DNA of 64,000 bases from CAVTWJ01 sp963849485 (GTDB lineage: Bacteria; Oederibacteriota; Muellerivitia; Muellerivitales; Muellerivitaceae), in NCBI GenBank assembly GCA_963849485.1, contig CAWKIF010000156.1, forward strand, positions 1-64,000, written 5' to 3'. The position numbers were made by a program, and so were the translations under genes. Below are positions 44,561 through 53,240 of the stretch, piece after piece. The stretch's first letter is position 1; every line of letters begins with the position of its first letter. The notes below the pieces were generated by a model. The model did not search any database. It was not told the origin of the DNA and saw only the letters and a program-made list of their open reading frames with translations.

Positions 44561-46023
44561 TTAGAACTGGAAATACAAGAACTGTTTCGGCCCCGCCAGC
44601 GAAAAAACCAACGCCAGAAAGATCGAAAGGAACAATAAATAATAGGTACCCCAGCGGGACCAACTAGTCCGTGAGGAAAGCCATTCCGGGAAAGACTTGT
44701 CTCTCAGGCGGTTTTGAAACAGCTGCACGGATAAGATCATAACGATCAAAAATGGCCCAAAATATGGGTTCCACCCCATATCGGACAAACCGACGAGAGC
44801 TTGGGGGAACACGTCCAATTTCCTGCTAGGGCCCCACATATGTTGGAGTATATAGAATGCGTCCCCCAGCGACTTGGCGCGAAAGAAGATCCAACCCAAA
44901 CAAGTCAGGCTGAACACGGACAAGACCTTTAGGGAATGGTGAAAAAGCGGGTACCTGTCCAACCCCACCACCGCCGCGAACTTACCCCGGGCTTCCTTCG
45001 TCAGGTCGGCCACGATCAAATAAAGCCCATTCAAAAGCCCCCACGCGAGGAAAGTCCAATTCGATCCGTGCCAAAGGCCCGCGATGAGGAAGGTAAAGAT
45101 CAGGTTGAAATAATGCCGTCTCACCTTGACCCGGTTACCTCCCAGCGGAATGTAAAGATAGTCCTTGAACCAACTGGAAAGGGAAATATGCCATCTCTTC
45201 CAAAACTCTTGGAAGGAGGCGGAGACATAGGGGTTGTTGAAATTGACCATCAGCTTAAAACCCAAAACTTGCGCTGCGCCAATGGCGATGTCCGAATAGC
45301 CCGAGAAATCGAAGTAGATCTGGAAGGCGAAAAAACCGTCGCCAGGATTAAAACCCAACCCGTATAGGCGTGTGGATAGTCATAGACCTGGTCCACAACA
45401 ACCGCTAGCAGATCGGCCACCGCCACCTTCTTGAAAAACCCCCATAACATCAACTGGAGACCTTGAACGACCCGGCCATATTCGAATCGGTGCTCCTCGT
45501 GGAACTGCGGTAGGAGGTGTTGTGGCCTTTCGATCGGGCCTGCGACCAACTGGGGGAAGAACAACACATAAAGGGAATAGTGGATGAAATTTTTTTCCGC
45601 TTTTTGGTTGCCCCGGTACACCTCCAGGGTGTAGCTCATGGCCTGGAAGGTATGGAAAGAAAGCCCGATGGGAAGGAACGGGGTCGTCCAAAAAATGATG
45701 GAATCATCCAGATGTTCCCAGCGCGCTACCGCTTGAAAGACCGGGTAGCCCTTGAAGAAAAATAAAATGCCGATGTTCGCGATAAGGCTCAATAACAGCC
45801 AATGTTTCCGGGCCGGGCCCTGGGCCTGTTCGATCCTCATTCCCGCAAAATAATCGACGCAAATAACAAGGATCATTATCAGAATGTAGACGGGGATCGC
45901 CCACATATAGAAAAAGCAACTCGCGATAACCAAGAAGAAATTTTGATACCGAGGCGCAAGATTGAAGTAGAGAATGACTACGCAGGGAAAAAACATGAGA
46001 AAGGCCAATGAGTTAAATAACAT
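44561..46023 (-). CDS. MBOAT-family acyltransferase (AlgI-like), one frameshift
   Basis: About 487 residues after repair, with about ten to twelve membrane helices. FNSLAFLMFFPCVVILYF, SFHTFQAMSYTLEVYRGN, FFPQLVAGPIERPQHLLPQF, then FQIYFDFSGYSDIAIGAAQVLGF, WKRWHISLSSWFKDYLYIPLGGNR and IAGLWHGSNWTFLAWG (catalytic His in GLWHG) are MBOAT motifs. The frame breaks at 45330-45335, where T6 (minus strand) should be T7; repair gives LATVFFAFQIYFDFSGYS. A sequencing error is likely. Confidence 0.93.
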
Positions 46024-46103
46024 CCTGTTTTTCCCGAAGAGTTAGGATCGTAATAAAATCTCTCAAAAACAAGTGACTTGAAAAGAGTTCAGGCCCATAT
46101 AAA

Positions 46104-46132
46104 TTGTCCCCGATGGGTCCCATCGGGGACAA
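46104..46132. repeat. Perfect REP-like hairpin
   Basis: Perfect inverted repeat with 14-bp arms (TTGTCCCCGATGGG and its complement) and a 1-base loop, 80 bases upstream of the MBOAT gene. No T-run follows, so it is not an obvious terminator. Confidence 0.85.
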
Positions 46133-46165
46133 GCTTAATAGTGTCGGTAATAAGTGTTTTTAAAT

Positions 46166-46290
46166 TCTTAAACGGCCCCTATTGGCCGCCGACCGGGTCG
46201 GGGTGTTTTGAAGCCATTTTTTCTTCGCGTCGGGATCAAGCACGAAGAAACTCAACCGTCACTTCCCCTCGTTGAGCGCCTTTTCAACTA
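46166..46290 (-). pseudogene. Duplicated 3' fragment of the lipoprotein gene
   Basis: About 120 bases closely match 46668-46795, the 3' end of the lipoprotein gene downstream, in direct orientation with a small gap. Minus-strand codons still read GKWRLSFFVLDPDAKKKWLQ-like sequence. No start or N-terminal part remains. Together with the MBOAT upstream hairpin this accounts for the 331-base gap 46024-46354. Confidence 0.8.
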
Positions 46291-46354
46291 TGACCACGGC
46301 TTATTGACCGAGGAGCCCACGAAGAATAACATCATCTCTACAAGGAGGTGCAAA

Positions 46355-46672
46355 ATGCGCTGGTATCACTACTTTTCCTATTTTTGGGGCGGGGCTTTCC
46401 TCGCCAATGCCGTTCCCCACTTGGTCAGCGGTATGACAGGCCACCCCTTTCAAAGTCCCTTCGCGACTCCGTCAGGGGTAGGTTTGTCCTCGGCGGTCGT
46501 GAACGTCCTGTGGGGCTCTTTTAATCTGGTCATCGCCTATTTGCTCTTGGCCCGCGTAGGAAAGTTCGATTTGCGCCGGACCTCCCATGCCCTAGTGGCG
46601 GGATTGGGGGCGTTTTTGATGGCGTTGATGGCGGCCTATGCTTTTGGCCGGTTTTACGGGGGCCTTCTTTAA
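46355..46672 (+). CDS. Small conserved membrane protein, unknown
   Basis: 105 residues, three membrane helices. The start at 46355 is set by a perfect AAGGAGGTG five bases upstream; the frame itself is open farther upstream through the duplicated fragment. The N-terminus WYHYFSYFWGGAFLANAVPHLVSGMTGHPFQSPFATPSGVGLSS resembles a widespread family of unknown function. It is the only plus-strand gene here and lies between two direct repeats. Confidence 0.8.
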   Translation: MRWYHYFSYFWGGAFLANAVPHLVSGMTGHPFQSPFATPSGVGLSSAVVNVLWGSFNLVIAYLLLARVGKFDLRRTSHALVAGLGAFLMALMAAYAFGRFYGGLL

Positions 46673-46678
46673 CCGCCC

Positions 46679-47164
46679 CTATTGGCCGCCGGCCGGCGTG
46701 GGGGTCGGGGTGTTTTGAAGCCATTTTTTCTTCGCGTCCGGGTCAAGCACGAAGAAACTCAACCGCCACTTCCCCGCATTGAGCGCGGTTTCAACGATGA
46801 TCTCGTTTTTTCCCTTCTCGAAATCGCCGTCCACGATATAGCCCATGACCACCGCGTTGTCAGGGTTGGGAATATTCTTTTGGCCCAGAACACAGCCATG
46901 GTAAGCCAACAGGGCGCCCACCTTGTCTTTCATGACCTGGATATGGGTGCGGAATAATTCCGGGTTCTTCGCGGCGTAATCCCTCATCCGGGAATCGGCC
47001 TGTTGGAGGATAAAGTAAGGGTCCCAATCCTTGAAAACAGCGGGGGCCACCCGGTCGATGTAAGCCTTACTGTCGCGCTCGGGGTTGGGAGTACAACCCT
47101 GACCTCCCCATATCCCGGCTAATAGGATCAGGCATATCCCTACCCAACGGACAAACCCTTTCAT
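46679..47164 (-). CDS. Lipoprotein, unknown
   Basis: 161 residues with a signal peptide and lipobox GGQGC (Cys about 24). The mature part has KWRLSFFVLDPDAKKKWLQ and a Thr/Pro tail. No family recognised. The ATG overlaps the stop of the upstream TPR/barrel gene by four bases, so the two are probably coexpressed. Its 3' end is duplicated at 46166-46290. Confidence 0.75.
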   Translation of the reverse strand: MKGFVRWVGICLILLAGIWGGQGCTPNPERDSKAYIDRVAPAVFKDWDPYFILQQADSRMRDYAAKNPELFRTHIQVMKDKVGALLAYHGCVLGQKNIPNPDNAVVMGYIVDGDFEKGKNEIIVETALNAGKWRLSFFVLDPDAKKKWLQNTPTPTPAGGQ

Positions 47165-48384
47165 TCTTCCGCTCCCGTTTGGGTGTCAAAGGTCACCTTC
47201 AGGCCGAAGGTGAAGCTTTGGTAATCGCAATCCAGTTCGCTGGTCGATCCATCGGAAGAAACCACATGGGGCGGGTACTTGAAATTGCTTGAAACCAAGC
47301 TGGCCACCGGGAACTGGGCGCTCGTGTAGAGCTGAAAATGCTCGTCCAGGTCGAACCCCAGGTAGAGGCCCGCCTCCAGGTTGTAGGAACCGAATGTGGT
47401 GTCGGGGCTGGGGATGTTATAGACCACCGTCATGGCCTGGGCGTTCACCGTTTTGTCGATCAGGACGTTGGACATCTGAACCCCCTCGTAATTAATCCCG
47501 GCAAAGGGGCTGATCTTGAATTGGCTGGGAATAGGCAGTTCGTATAAAAACCTAAAATCGGCCCCATAGGCCGTCATGTTGGGGTTCAAGTTGCCGCTCA
47601 AATAGGTTCTTTGATAGGCGTTGGGGTCCAGGGTGAGTTGAGAATTGAGGAAGGAGATAAAGCCGCCCAGCTCGACGGAGAAATTACCCCCCACCCAGCG
47701 CCCCACACTGCCGCTGAAACCGTATCCGCTGGTGACCTTGGGAAGGAAGAAATAAGGCTGGGTTTCTCCCGCACCCACCGCCAGGCCGTTCAATTGGCCT
47801 AGTTCGTTCCCGTCAAAATTCCCACCTAAACTCGGTATTGATCCTCCCAGCCGGAAATAAAAACCCGTTCCCACGATTTTGATATCTTCCCCGTTTCTCG
47901 ACTCGCTGGTTGAAGCAGGCTCAGGAAGCCCCTTGGAAACCGTTGTCGAGGCGGATCCGCTTATTTCATCCAACCCCTTTTGAGCCATCGCGTTGGCGGG
48001 ATCGGCCGCCAAGGCGGCCATGTAATAGGTCCGGGCCATATCCAAGTGCCCCTTCGTCTTACGGTGATTCTGGTAAATGTCCCCCAGAACCGCGTTGGCC
48101 TCCGCCACTTCGGGGTCCTGCGCCCCCAATTCCTCCGAAGCCAAAGCCTTTTCCAACAGTTTTCCAGCCGTCACGAACTTTTTGGCCTTATATGCTTCCA
48201 GGCCCTTTTTGAACTTGGCGATTTCCGCCGGGGAAGGTTGGGGTTTCGTGGAATCGGTCGAAACCGTCGTGGTTATCGGCGTCAAAACCAAACTTTGCGC
48301 GACCACTTTCCCTGTTGATCCATACATAATTAGAATAGTCATCACCAGAACCTGTAATAGCCTGGACAAAAATATTTGGCCCAT
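47161..48384 (-). CDS. TPR plus outer-membrane barrel protein
   Basis: 407 residues: signal peptide (VLVMTILIMYGSTGKVVAQ), helical TPR-like repeats at about 50-135 (FKKGLEAYKAKKFVTAGKLLEKAL; MARTYYMAALAADPANAMAQKGLDEI), linker, then about 230 residues of alternating strands (FYFRLGGSIPSL, SGYGFSGSVGRWVGGNFSVELGGFISF, FTFGLKVTFDTQ) consistent with an eight-to-ten-strand barrel. Function unknown; the TPR part would face the periplasm. Confidence 0.7.
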   Translation of the reverse strand: MGQIFLSRLLQVLVMTILIMYGSTGKVVAQSLVLTPITTTVSTDSTKPQPSPAEIAKFKKGLEAYKAKKFVTAGKLLEKALASEELGAQDPEVAEANAVLGDIYQNHRKTKGHLDMARTYYMAALAADPANAMAQKGLDEISGSASTTVSKGLPEPASTSESRNGEDIKIVGTGFYFRLGGSIPSLGGNFDGNELGQLNGLAVGAGETQPYFFLPKVTSGYGFSGSVGRWVGGNFSVELGGFISFLNSQLTLDPNAYQRTYLSGNLNPNMTAYGADFRFLYELPIPSQFKISPFAGINYEGVQMSNVLIDKTVNAQAMTVVYNIPSPDTTFGSYNLEAGLYLGFDLDEHFQLYTSAQFPVASLVSSNFKYPPHVVSSDGSTSELDCDYQSFTFGLKVTFDTQTGAEE

Positions 48385-48474
48385 ATTGTTTCCTTTCTGA
48401 AATTCAACTTTTCGCTAAATAGCTTTAGGACTTCCTGACGTTGAGGTGCCATTCTACAACTCTCGCCCCCCTCC

Positions 48475-49746
48475 TCACGAGGCTTTCGCCACCGGCAGTT
48501 CATCCCAACAGGTCGTATATCGGGGCGATTTGAAGGCGAACCTTGTTCCCCAGACGTGGCCGAAACCTTCCGCCGCCAGGCGCAGGGTGCCACGGCCCAT
48601 CCGGCCGTTGACCTGGTCCACCGCCGCCATCAGGGCCGACTGCCGGGAAACGTTGGGGCGGTAAAAAAGGTTCCGCTGGACCTCGTCTTCCGGCACCAGC
48701 CCGGTGTAAAGCATGCCCACCCGCTTGTAGCGGAAACCCGGGCGGTAAAGCTGGTCGATGCCCCGGTTGCCGATACGCACCAGCGTGGGCGTGTAGCTGG
48801 TGGGCTCGGGCAGGGTGAAGGTGGTGGAATTCTGGTACTGCGGTTCCCTTTCTTTATAGGGGTCGGTGGCCACCCACATCATCATGGAAGCCACGGCCTG
48901 CTTTTGTTCCCGCACCTTTTCCGCCGTGCGGGTGATGAAGGCCGTCATGGCCTCTTTCATGTACCGCTTGTCTTCCACCAAAAAGCCGAACCCTTTGCTG
49001 GAACCGATCATCTTCTTGGGGGGCGGCACCATTTCCAGCGGCAGGCAGGAAACCCCGTTGAGTTCCATGAGGATGCGCAGGCCCATCACCCCCATGCGTT
49101 TTTTGATCACCGGCGGGGCCATGCGCTTGAACCCCAGGGCGGTGGTGACGCCCTGGCCCTTGAAGAATTCCTCATAGGCCCAGCCCACGCCCCAGACGTC
49201 GCCGATGGGCACCTGGTCCAGCGCCTGGTCGAGGCCGGGCGAACCGGCCAAGTTGACCACGCCCCCCGCCCCCGGCAGTTTCTTGGCCAGCTTGTTGGCC
49301 GCCTTGGCCAGGCTTTTGGTTTCGCCTACGCCCACGCTCACCGGGATGCCCGTCAGGGTTTCCACGCTTTCCTTCATGAGGCGGCAGGTGGCGTCCAGGG
49401 CGGCGGGGTCGAAGCCCGACAGGTCGAGAAAACACTCGTCGATGCTGTAGACCTCGACCCGGGGCGTGAAGCGGGAAAGCACCTGCCGCACCCGCCGGGA
49501 CATGTCGCCGTAGAGGGCGTAGTTGCTCGAAAAGACGAAGCCCCCCTTTTGGGCGATGAGTTCTTTTTGCTGGAAGAAGGGCGCGCCCATGCCGATGCCC
49601 AGCGCCTTGGCCTCGCGGGACCGGGCCACGATGTTGCCGTCGTTGTTGGATAAGACCACCACGGGCTTGCCCCAGGCCTGGGGGTGAAAGGCCTGTTCGC
49701 AACTGGCGTAGAACGAGTTGCAATCCACCAGCGCAAAAGAAGTCAT
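48475..49746 (-). CDS. umuC: Y-family DNA polymerase UmuC
   Basis: 423 residues, catalytic subunit of polymerase V. FALVDCNSFYASCEQAF (first catalytic Asp), NNDGNIVARSREAKALGI, and VEVYSIDECFLDLSGFD (catalytic Asp-Glu) are present, then the helix-hairpin and little-finger regions (GIPVSVGVGETKSLAKAANKLAK). Translesion synthesis after DNA damage. It follows umuD after 92 bases that contain a repeat arm. Confidence 0.95.
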   Translation of the reverse strand: MTSFALVDCNSFYASCEQAFHPQAWGKPVVVLSNNDGNIVARSREAKALGIGMGAPFFQQKELIAQKGGFVFSSNYALYGDMSRRVRQVLSRFTPRVEVYSIDECFLDLSGFDPAALDATCRLMKESVETLTGIPVSVGVGETKSLAKAANKLAKKLPGAGGVVNLAGSPGLDQALDQVPIGDVWGVGWAYEEFFKGQGVTTALGFKRMAPPVIKKRMGVMGLRILMELNGVSCLPLEMVPPPKKMIGSSKGFGFLVEDKRYMKEAMTAFITRTAEKVREQKQAVASMMMWVATDPYKEREPQYQNSTTFTLPEPTSYTPTLVRIGNRGIDQLYRPGFRYKRVGMLYTGLVPEDEVQRNLFYRPNVSRQSALMAAVDQVNGRMGRGTLRLAAEGFGHVWGTRFAFKSPRYTTCWDELPVAKAS

Positions 49747-49790
49747 GGAATCAAAAAACCAAGGGCGAAGATGGTTTTAATACCGATTCC

Positions 49791-49835
49791 GTCTTCCTTT
49801 GCGTCTTTGTGGCTTTGTGTTGGACGTTGGTTTTC
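49791..49835. repeat. Dispersed repeat, single arm of the long type
   Basis: TTTGCGTCTTTGTGGCTTTG followed by TGTTGGACGTTGGTTTT, between umuD and umuC. Shares the TTGGAYGTTGGTT tail with the arm at 10161-10200 and, inverted, with those around 58620-58785. Confidence 0.8.
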
Positions 49836-49838
49836 ATT

Positions 49839-50297
49839 TCAATGGTTTCTTTTGAAGGAATGGATCACGTGCTGGACCACCCCGAAAACCCGGAAATCAG
49901 CCAGCTCGTCCACGGGAATGGGCTGGTAAGCGGGGTTCTCGCTGTTCGCGGGAAGGAGGTGTAGCTTTCCCTCCTTCGACCCCAGCAGTTTCACCGTCCA
50001 CTCGCCGTTCAGGGCCGCGATGACGATCTCCCCGGGGGCCGGGATGCCGGCGCGGTCCACCACCACCACGTCGCCCGAGTGGATGCCCACTTCCCTCATG
50101 CTTTCCCCCATCACCCGGAAGGCGAAGGTGGACTCGGGGTGGCGGATGAGGATCTCGTTGAGGTCGAGGGGCTTTTCCAGGTAGTCCTCGGCGGGGCTGG
50201 GAAAACCGCAGGGAAGGGGCGGCTCAAAATACCGCAGGATGGGCAGGGTACCGTAAAGAAGCCGGGTCAAGCGGAAAAAAAAGGGGGTGGTCGCCAT
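49839..50297 (-). CDS. umuD: UmuD, self-cleaving polymerase V subunit
   Basis: 152 residues. Cleavage site CGFPSPAEDY (Cys-Gly as in E. coli UmuD), nucleophile Ser in VMGESMREVGI and general-base Lys in WTVKLLGS. RecA-stimulated cleavage yields UmuD', which activates UmuC. No DNA-binding domain, so it is UmuD and not LexA. Confidence 0.95.
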   Translation of the reverse strand: MATTPFFFRLTRLLYGTLPILRYFEPPLPCGFPSPAEDYLEKPLDLNEILIRHPESTFAFRVMGESMREVGIHSGDVVVVDRAGIPAPGEIVIAALNGEWTVKLLGSKEGKLHLLPANSENPAYQPIPVDELADFRVFGVVQHVIHSFKRNH

Positions 50298-50320
50298 TTC
50301 AAAGAGCCTCCGGGGTTGAT

Positions 50321-50336
50321 GTATACACTTGTATAC
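50321..50336. promoter_or_regulatory. Candidate SOS (LexA-type) operator of umuDC
   Basis: GTATACACTTGTATAC, two GTATAC half sites four bases apart, 24 bases upstream of umuD. A TTGACA box (50351-50356) lies 15 bases upstream of TATACA within it. Location and symmetry suggest an SOS operator, but it is not one of the LexA boxes I know, and no lexA gene is in the window. Confidence 0.55.
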
Positions 50337-50516
50337 CTTTGACCAGGAGCTGTCAAGCGATGGGTTCCGTCTTGGACAAACTCAACTTGTCGTTGATGCC
50401 TATTTCAAAACATTGTCCCCATAAGGGTTCACCACAACGTTTCACTCAACACCAAATCTTGACCCTATCATCAAGCCAGGCTTATGATTCAGGAAAAGAA
50501 GCTCTCTGGAGCCGCC

Positions 50517-50729
50517 ATGATCCCCAAGGAAATCCTTCAACTCAGCACCCCCGAAAAGCTACAGTTGGTAGAAGATCTTTGGGATGATATCGCGCTTCAC
50601 CCGGAAGAAATCCGCTTGACCCCTGAGCAAGAAACCGAATTGGATCGGCGGCTCGAGTTCCATGAAAAGAATCCCGGATTCGGCATACCCTGGGAAGAGG
50701 TCAAATCCAAGCTGCGCCCAGGCTCTTGA
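50517..50729 (+). CDS. Addiction-module antitoxin of a parDE/relBE-type pair
   Basis: 70 residues: IPKEILQLSTPEKLQLVEDLWDDIALHPEEIRLTPEQETELDRRLEFHEKNPG is the 'putative addiction module component' family, usually next to a RelE/ParE toxin. GGAG precedes the ATG at 50517; an ATG at 50484 would add 11 residues. The stop overlaps the toxin start by four bases (TTGA). Confidence 0.85.
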   Translation: MIPKEILQLSTPEKLQLVEDLWDDIALHPEEIRLTPEQETELDRRLEFHEKNPGFGIPWEEVKSKLRPGS

Positions 50730-51021
50730 GCCCTACCCTCCGAGTCCTTCCTGAAGCCGTTCAGGAACTTGAAGAAGCGGTCCTTTGGTACCGGCAAAAA
50801 ACGCCGTTTTTAAGCGATCAATTCGCGACGGCTTTCGAATCCACATTGAACGACTATTTCAATTCCAAGATTCCTTCCCCATTTATCGAAAATCAGTACG
50901 TCGGGCACTCATCCCAAAATTCCCTTACGGAATCTTTTATGTTCAGGGGCCCAACTCCATTCAAATCCTGGCGGTGTTTCATTTAAGGCAAGACCCGCGA
51001 AAGCTCAACAAACGGGTTTAA
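50726..51021 (+). CDS. ParE/RelE-type toxin, frameshifted
   Basis: About 98 residues after repair. Frame one encodes LRVLPEAVQELEEAVLWYRQKTPFLSDQFATAFESTLNDY; the other resumes with FQFQDSFPIYRKSVRRALIPKFPYGIFYVQ and ends DPRKLNKRV. The break is at 50857-50859 (TTT that should be TTTT). TTG start inside the antitoxin stop. It may be a sequencing error like the other breaks, or true inactivation of a toxin, which would be tolerated. Confidence 0.8.
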
Positions 51022-51085
51022 GTCTCCGCGAGTCAAACAAAGAAGTTTTTCCAAGCCCTCCAGCTACTCTTTGACGACCGGACGA
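51022..51085 (-). pseudogene. Relic of an alpha/beta hydrolase 3' end
   Basis: The minus strand reads RPVVKE-stop-LEGLEKLLCL, against RPVVKEWLEGLKKLLSL at the C-terminus of the intact hydrolase (53670-54749). The TGG codon has become TAG. Similarity continues into the antisense of the parE 3' end, matching the hydrolase tail (GDLNPFVE against GNLNAFVE). Confidence 0.75.
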
Positions 51086-51089
51086 ACTT

Positions 51090-52982
51090 TTAAAAACTCC
51101 AGGTCGTGCCCACCTCGACGTAGCGGCCCGGCATGGGCAGGCCCTGGAAAGTGGCGTAGGACTGGTTGAACAGGTTGGTGCCGTTCAAGAAAAGCCTCAG
51201 GCTCGAATCCACATGCACGCGCAATTGGGCGTTCCAGATCCAATAGGACAGGGTGGTGATGATGGGCGGTTCCTCGTCATAGGCCCCTTGGTAGAGGGTG
51301 GGGTTGTGCTCGACATACTGGGTCGAAAGGTCCCATTCCACCCCGGGGGCGAAGGTGGACCTAAACCCGGCGGTGAGCTTGTCCTTCAGGCGGTCGGGGA
51401 TAGGCTGTTGGGTTTGCTGGTCCCGGGAATCGACATAGAGGAAGTTTCCGTAGGGCGAGAAAAGCGGGTCCAGTTTCCACCGCAAATCCGCTTCCGCCCC
51501 CAGCAGGAGGGCTTGGCTGATGTTTTCGAAGGTCCAAAAACCGTTGTCGTCCTGCGCCGGGGTGATGAGGTTGGAATAGTCGTTCACGAACCCATCGGCC
51601 TTAAGGTCCAGGTTAGCCCAGGCCAAGTTCACCCCCGCTTCCCCGTTCACCGAGCTTTCCGGAAGCAGGTTGGGGTTGCCCGTTTCCCCCGCCCCGAATT
51701 CCTGGGGACTGCCGGGGAGGTAGGGGATGTAGGGGTGGTAAAGCTCGTCGAAATCCGCCCGGCGGTAGCCCGTGCCAACCTCGGCGTAGAGGGATTGGCC
51801 CGGTTCGTATTCGTAGCGGATCGTCCCTTCGGGGTTGAAAACGGTGGCGTCATAATTGGTGTAGGAATCCAACCGGCCGCTCACATCCAGCGTCAGGGAG
51901 GGCGCGAGAAGCAGGGTGCCCCGCGCGTTGAGGGAAAGCACGTTGTTCACCCGGGCGCTTCCGTCGTCCATCCCCTCGGTTCCCTGCACCTGTTCCGACC
52001 TAAATTCCAACCCCAAGGTCAAACCGTCTAGCCAGCCTACTCGACTCAGGGAAGCCGAGGCCGCCCCGTCGAAAGTGTCGTAATTGTTCAGGTCAACGGG
52101 GGGGATCCCGGCGGCGTTATCGGCGCCCAGGGGGCTTAGGCGGTAGACATAGGCGTAGTTGTAGGAAAAGGAGCTGTCGATCACCCATTGATCAAGCGGG
52201 TGCTGGTCATGGAGAGTCAGCACAAAGGTCTGCTTTTGCCCCCGGTCATCGGAATCGAACTCACCGATATCCTGGGCGGCCAGGCTGTCCCCGTTGGGCG
52301 CGCCCCCGTTGCGGCAGGTATATTGGGCGGTCAGTTTCAATTGGCCGGCGCCCAGATGAAAAAGGGAGTGCTGTTCCAACTCGCCCGAAGCCTGGTCGGT
52401 GTTGACGGTATATCCGTTCGTTTGATTCCAGTTGCCCCCGAGGGAAGCCTCCCAGGGCCCGGCTTTCCAACTGCCGGTGGAAGCCCGCAATTGATAAGTG
52501 TCGAAATCGCCGTAGGAGACCCCAAAGAGCCCTTTCGACTCTTGGCTCTGGGTGCGGATGTTCAATACGCCCCCCGTGGCGTCGGGGGCGTAGGAGAGGG
52601 CGCCGGGCCCCCTGATCAACTCAATGCTCTTGATGTCATCCGTGGGCAGGGTCCCCAGGTCGAAACCCTGGTTGACCCTCTGCCCGTCCAGGAAGATCAC
52701 GGTCTGGTTCGCGTCCCCCCCGCGGATCGAGGGGATGCCGAAACTCTTGGCCCCGCCCAGGCCCTGGGATTCGAGGGAAGGCAGTACCCCCAGCAGGTCG
52801 CCCAGGCGGCCGTCGGACTCCAAGGCTTCCAGGTCGGCCCCTTGCAGGGTTTTGTTCTCCGTTTTTTCCCCGTAAACGACCACTTCGTTCATCAGGAAAA
52901 CACCCGGCGTGGGCGTAGGGGTTTCCTGGGAAACAGCGGCCCGGCCGAGCAGGAGGATAAGGGTGAAAAGCCAATAACGCAT
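51090..52982 (-). CDS. TonB-dependent outer-membrane receptor (BtuB-like)
   Basis: 630 residues from the ATG at 52982 (AAGGTGA upstream; ATGs at 52988 and 53006 are alternatives). Signal peptide (WLFTLILLLGRAAVS), TonB-box-like EVVVYGEK, plug domain (LLGVLPSLESQGLGGAKSFGIPSIRGGDANQTVIFLDGQRVNQGFDLGTLPTDDIKSIELIRGPGALSYAPDATGGVLNI), and a 22-strand-type barrel ending in an aromatic residue (TTWSF). The substrate is unknown. I see no cobalamin riboswitch in the 230 bases upstream and no transporter genes beside it. Confidence 0.92.
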   Translation of the reverse strand: MRYWLFTLILLLGRAAVSQETPTPTPGVFLMNEVVVYGEKTENKTLQGADLEALESDGRLGDLLGVLPSLESQGLGGAKSFGIPSIRGGDANQTVIFLDGQRVNQGFDLGTLPTDDIKSIELIRGPGALSYAPDATGGVLNIRTQSQESKGLFGVSYGDFDTYQLRASTGSWKAGPWEASLGGNWNQTNGYTVNTDQASGELEQHSLFHLGAGQLKLTAQYTCRNGGAPNGDSLAAQDIGEFDSDDRGQKQTFVLTLHDQHPLDQWVIDSSFSYNYAYVYRLSPLGADNAAGIPPVDLNNYDTFDGAASASLSRVGWLDGLTLGLEFRSEQVQGTEGMDDGSARVNNVLSLNARGTLLLAPSLTLDVSGRLDSYTNYDATVFNPEGTIRYEYEPGQSLYAEVGTGYRRADFDELYHPYIPYLPGSPQEFGAGETGNPNLLPESSVNGEAGVNLAWANLDLKADGFVNDYSNLITPAQDDNGFWTFENISQALLLGAEADLRWKLDPLFSPYGNFLYVDSRDQQTQQPIPDRLKDKLTAGFRSTFAPGVEWDLSTQYVEHNPTLYQGAYDEEPPIITTLSYWIWNAQLRVHVDSSLRLFLNGTNLFNQSYATFQGLPMPGRYVEVGTTWSF

Positions 52983-53240
52983 ATCCATCACCTTGGGGAA
53001 GTTCATTGGACAGGAATTATGGACCGAAATGTAAAAACAGGTGTTGAGAAAATGTTAAAAAATGATGCCTTTTATATCTACGAGGGATCCCCGTACTCCC
53101 TGCGCTCATGGAGCTTCGGGAGACAGGTCGTAAATAAACACTTCCCCTATATTTCACTAAAATCTCCCGTTAAATTCACCTCCCCGAATGGCGGCTTGAC
53201 CTTCATCTCTTCTTCCAGTTAAATGAAATCGGAGGTTAAT

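Noticed and set aside
2617..45335. Programmed ribosomal frameshifting in glyS, ftsK, gatA and the MBOAT gene
   Set aside because: None of the break points has a slippery heptamer with a downstream pseudoknot that I can see, these genes are not known for recoding, and the breaks are of mixed sign. Sequencing error is simpler.
48556..49653. Long open frame on the plus strand opposite umuC (and similar ones opposite glyS, gatB, ppdK and ftsK)
   Set aside because: Antisense frames kept open by high GC at third positions; composition is His/Gly/Arg-rich and no domain is recognisable.
53007..53240. Possible cobalamin riboswitch upstream of the BtuB-like receptor
   Set aside because: No B12-box-like conserved core or suitable multi-helix layout was found in the region, so the receptor's substrate was left open.
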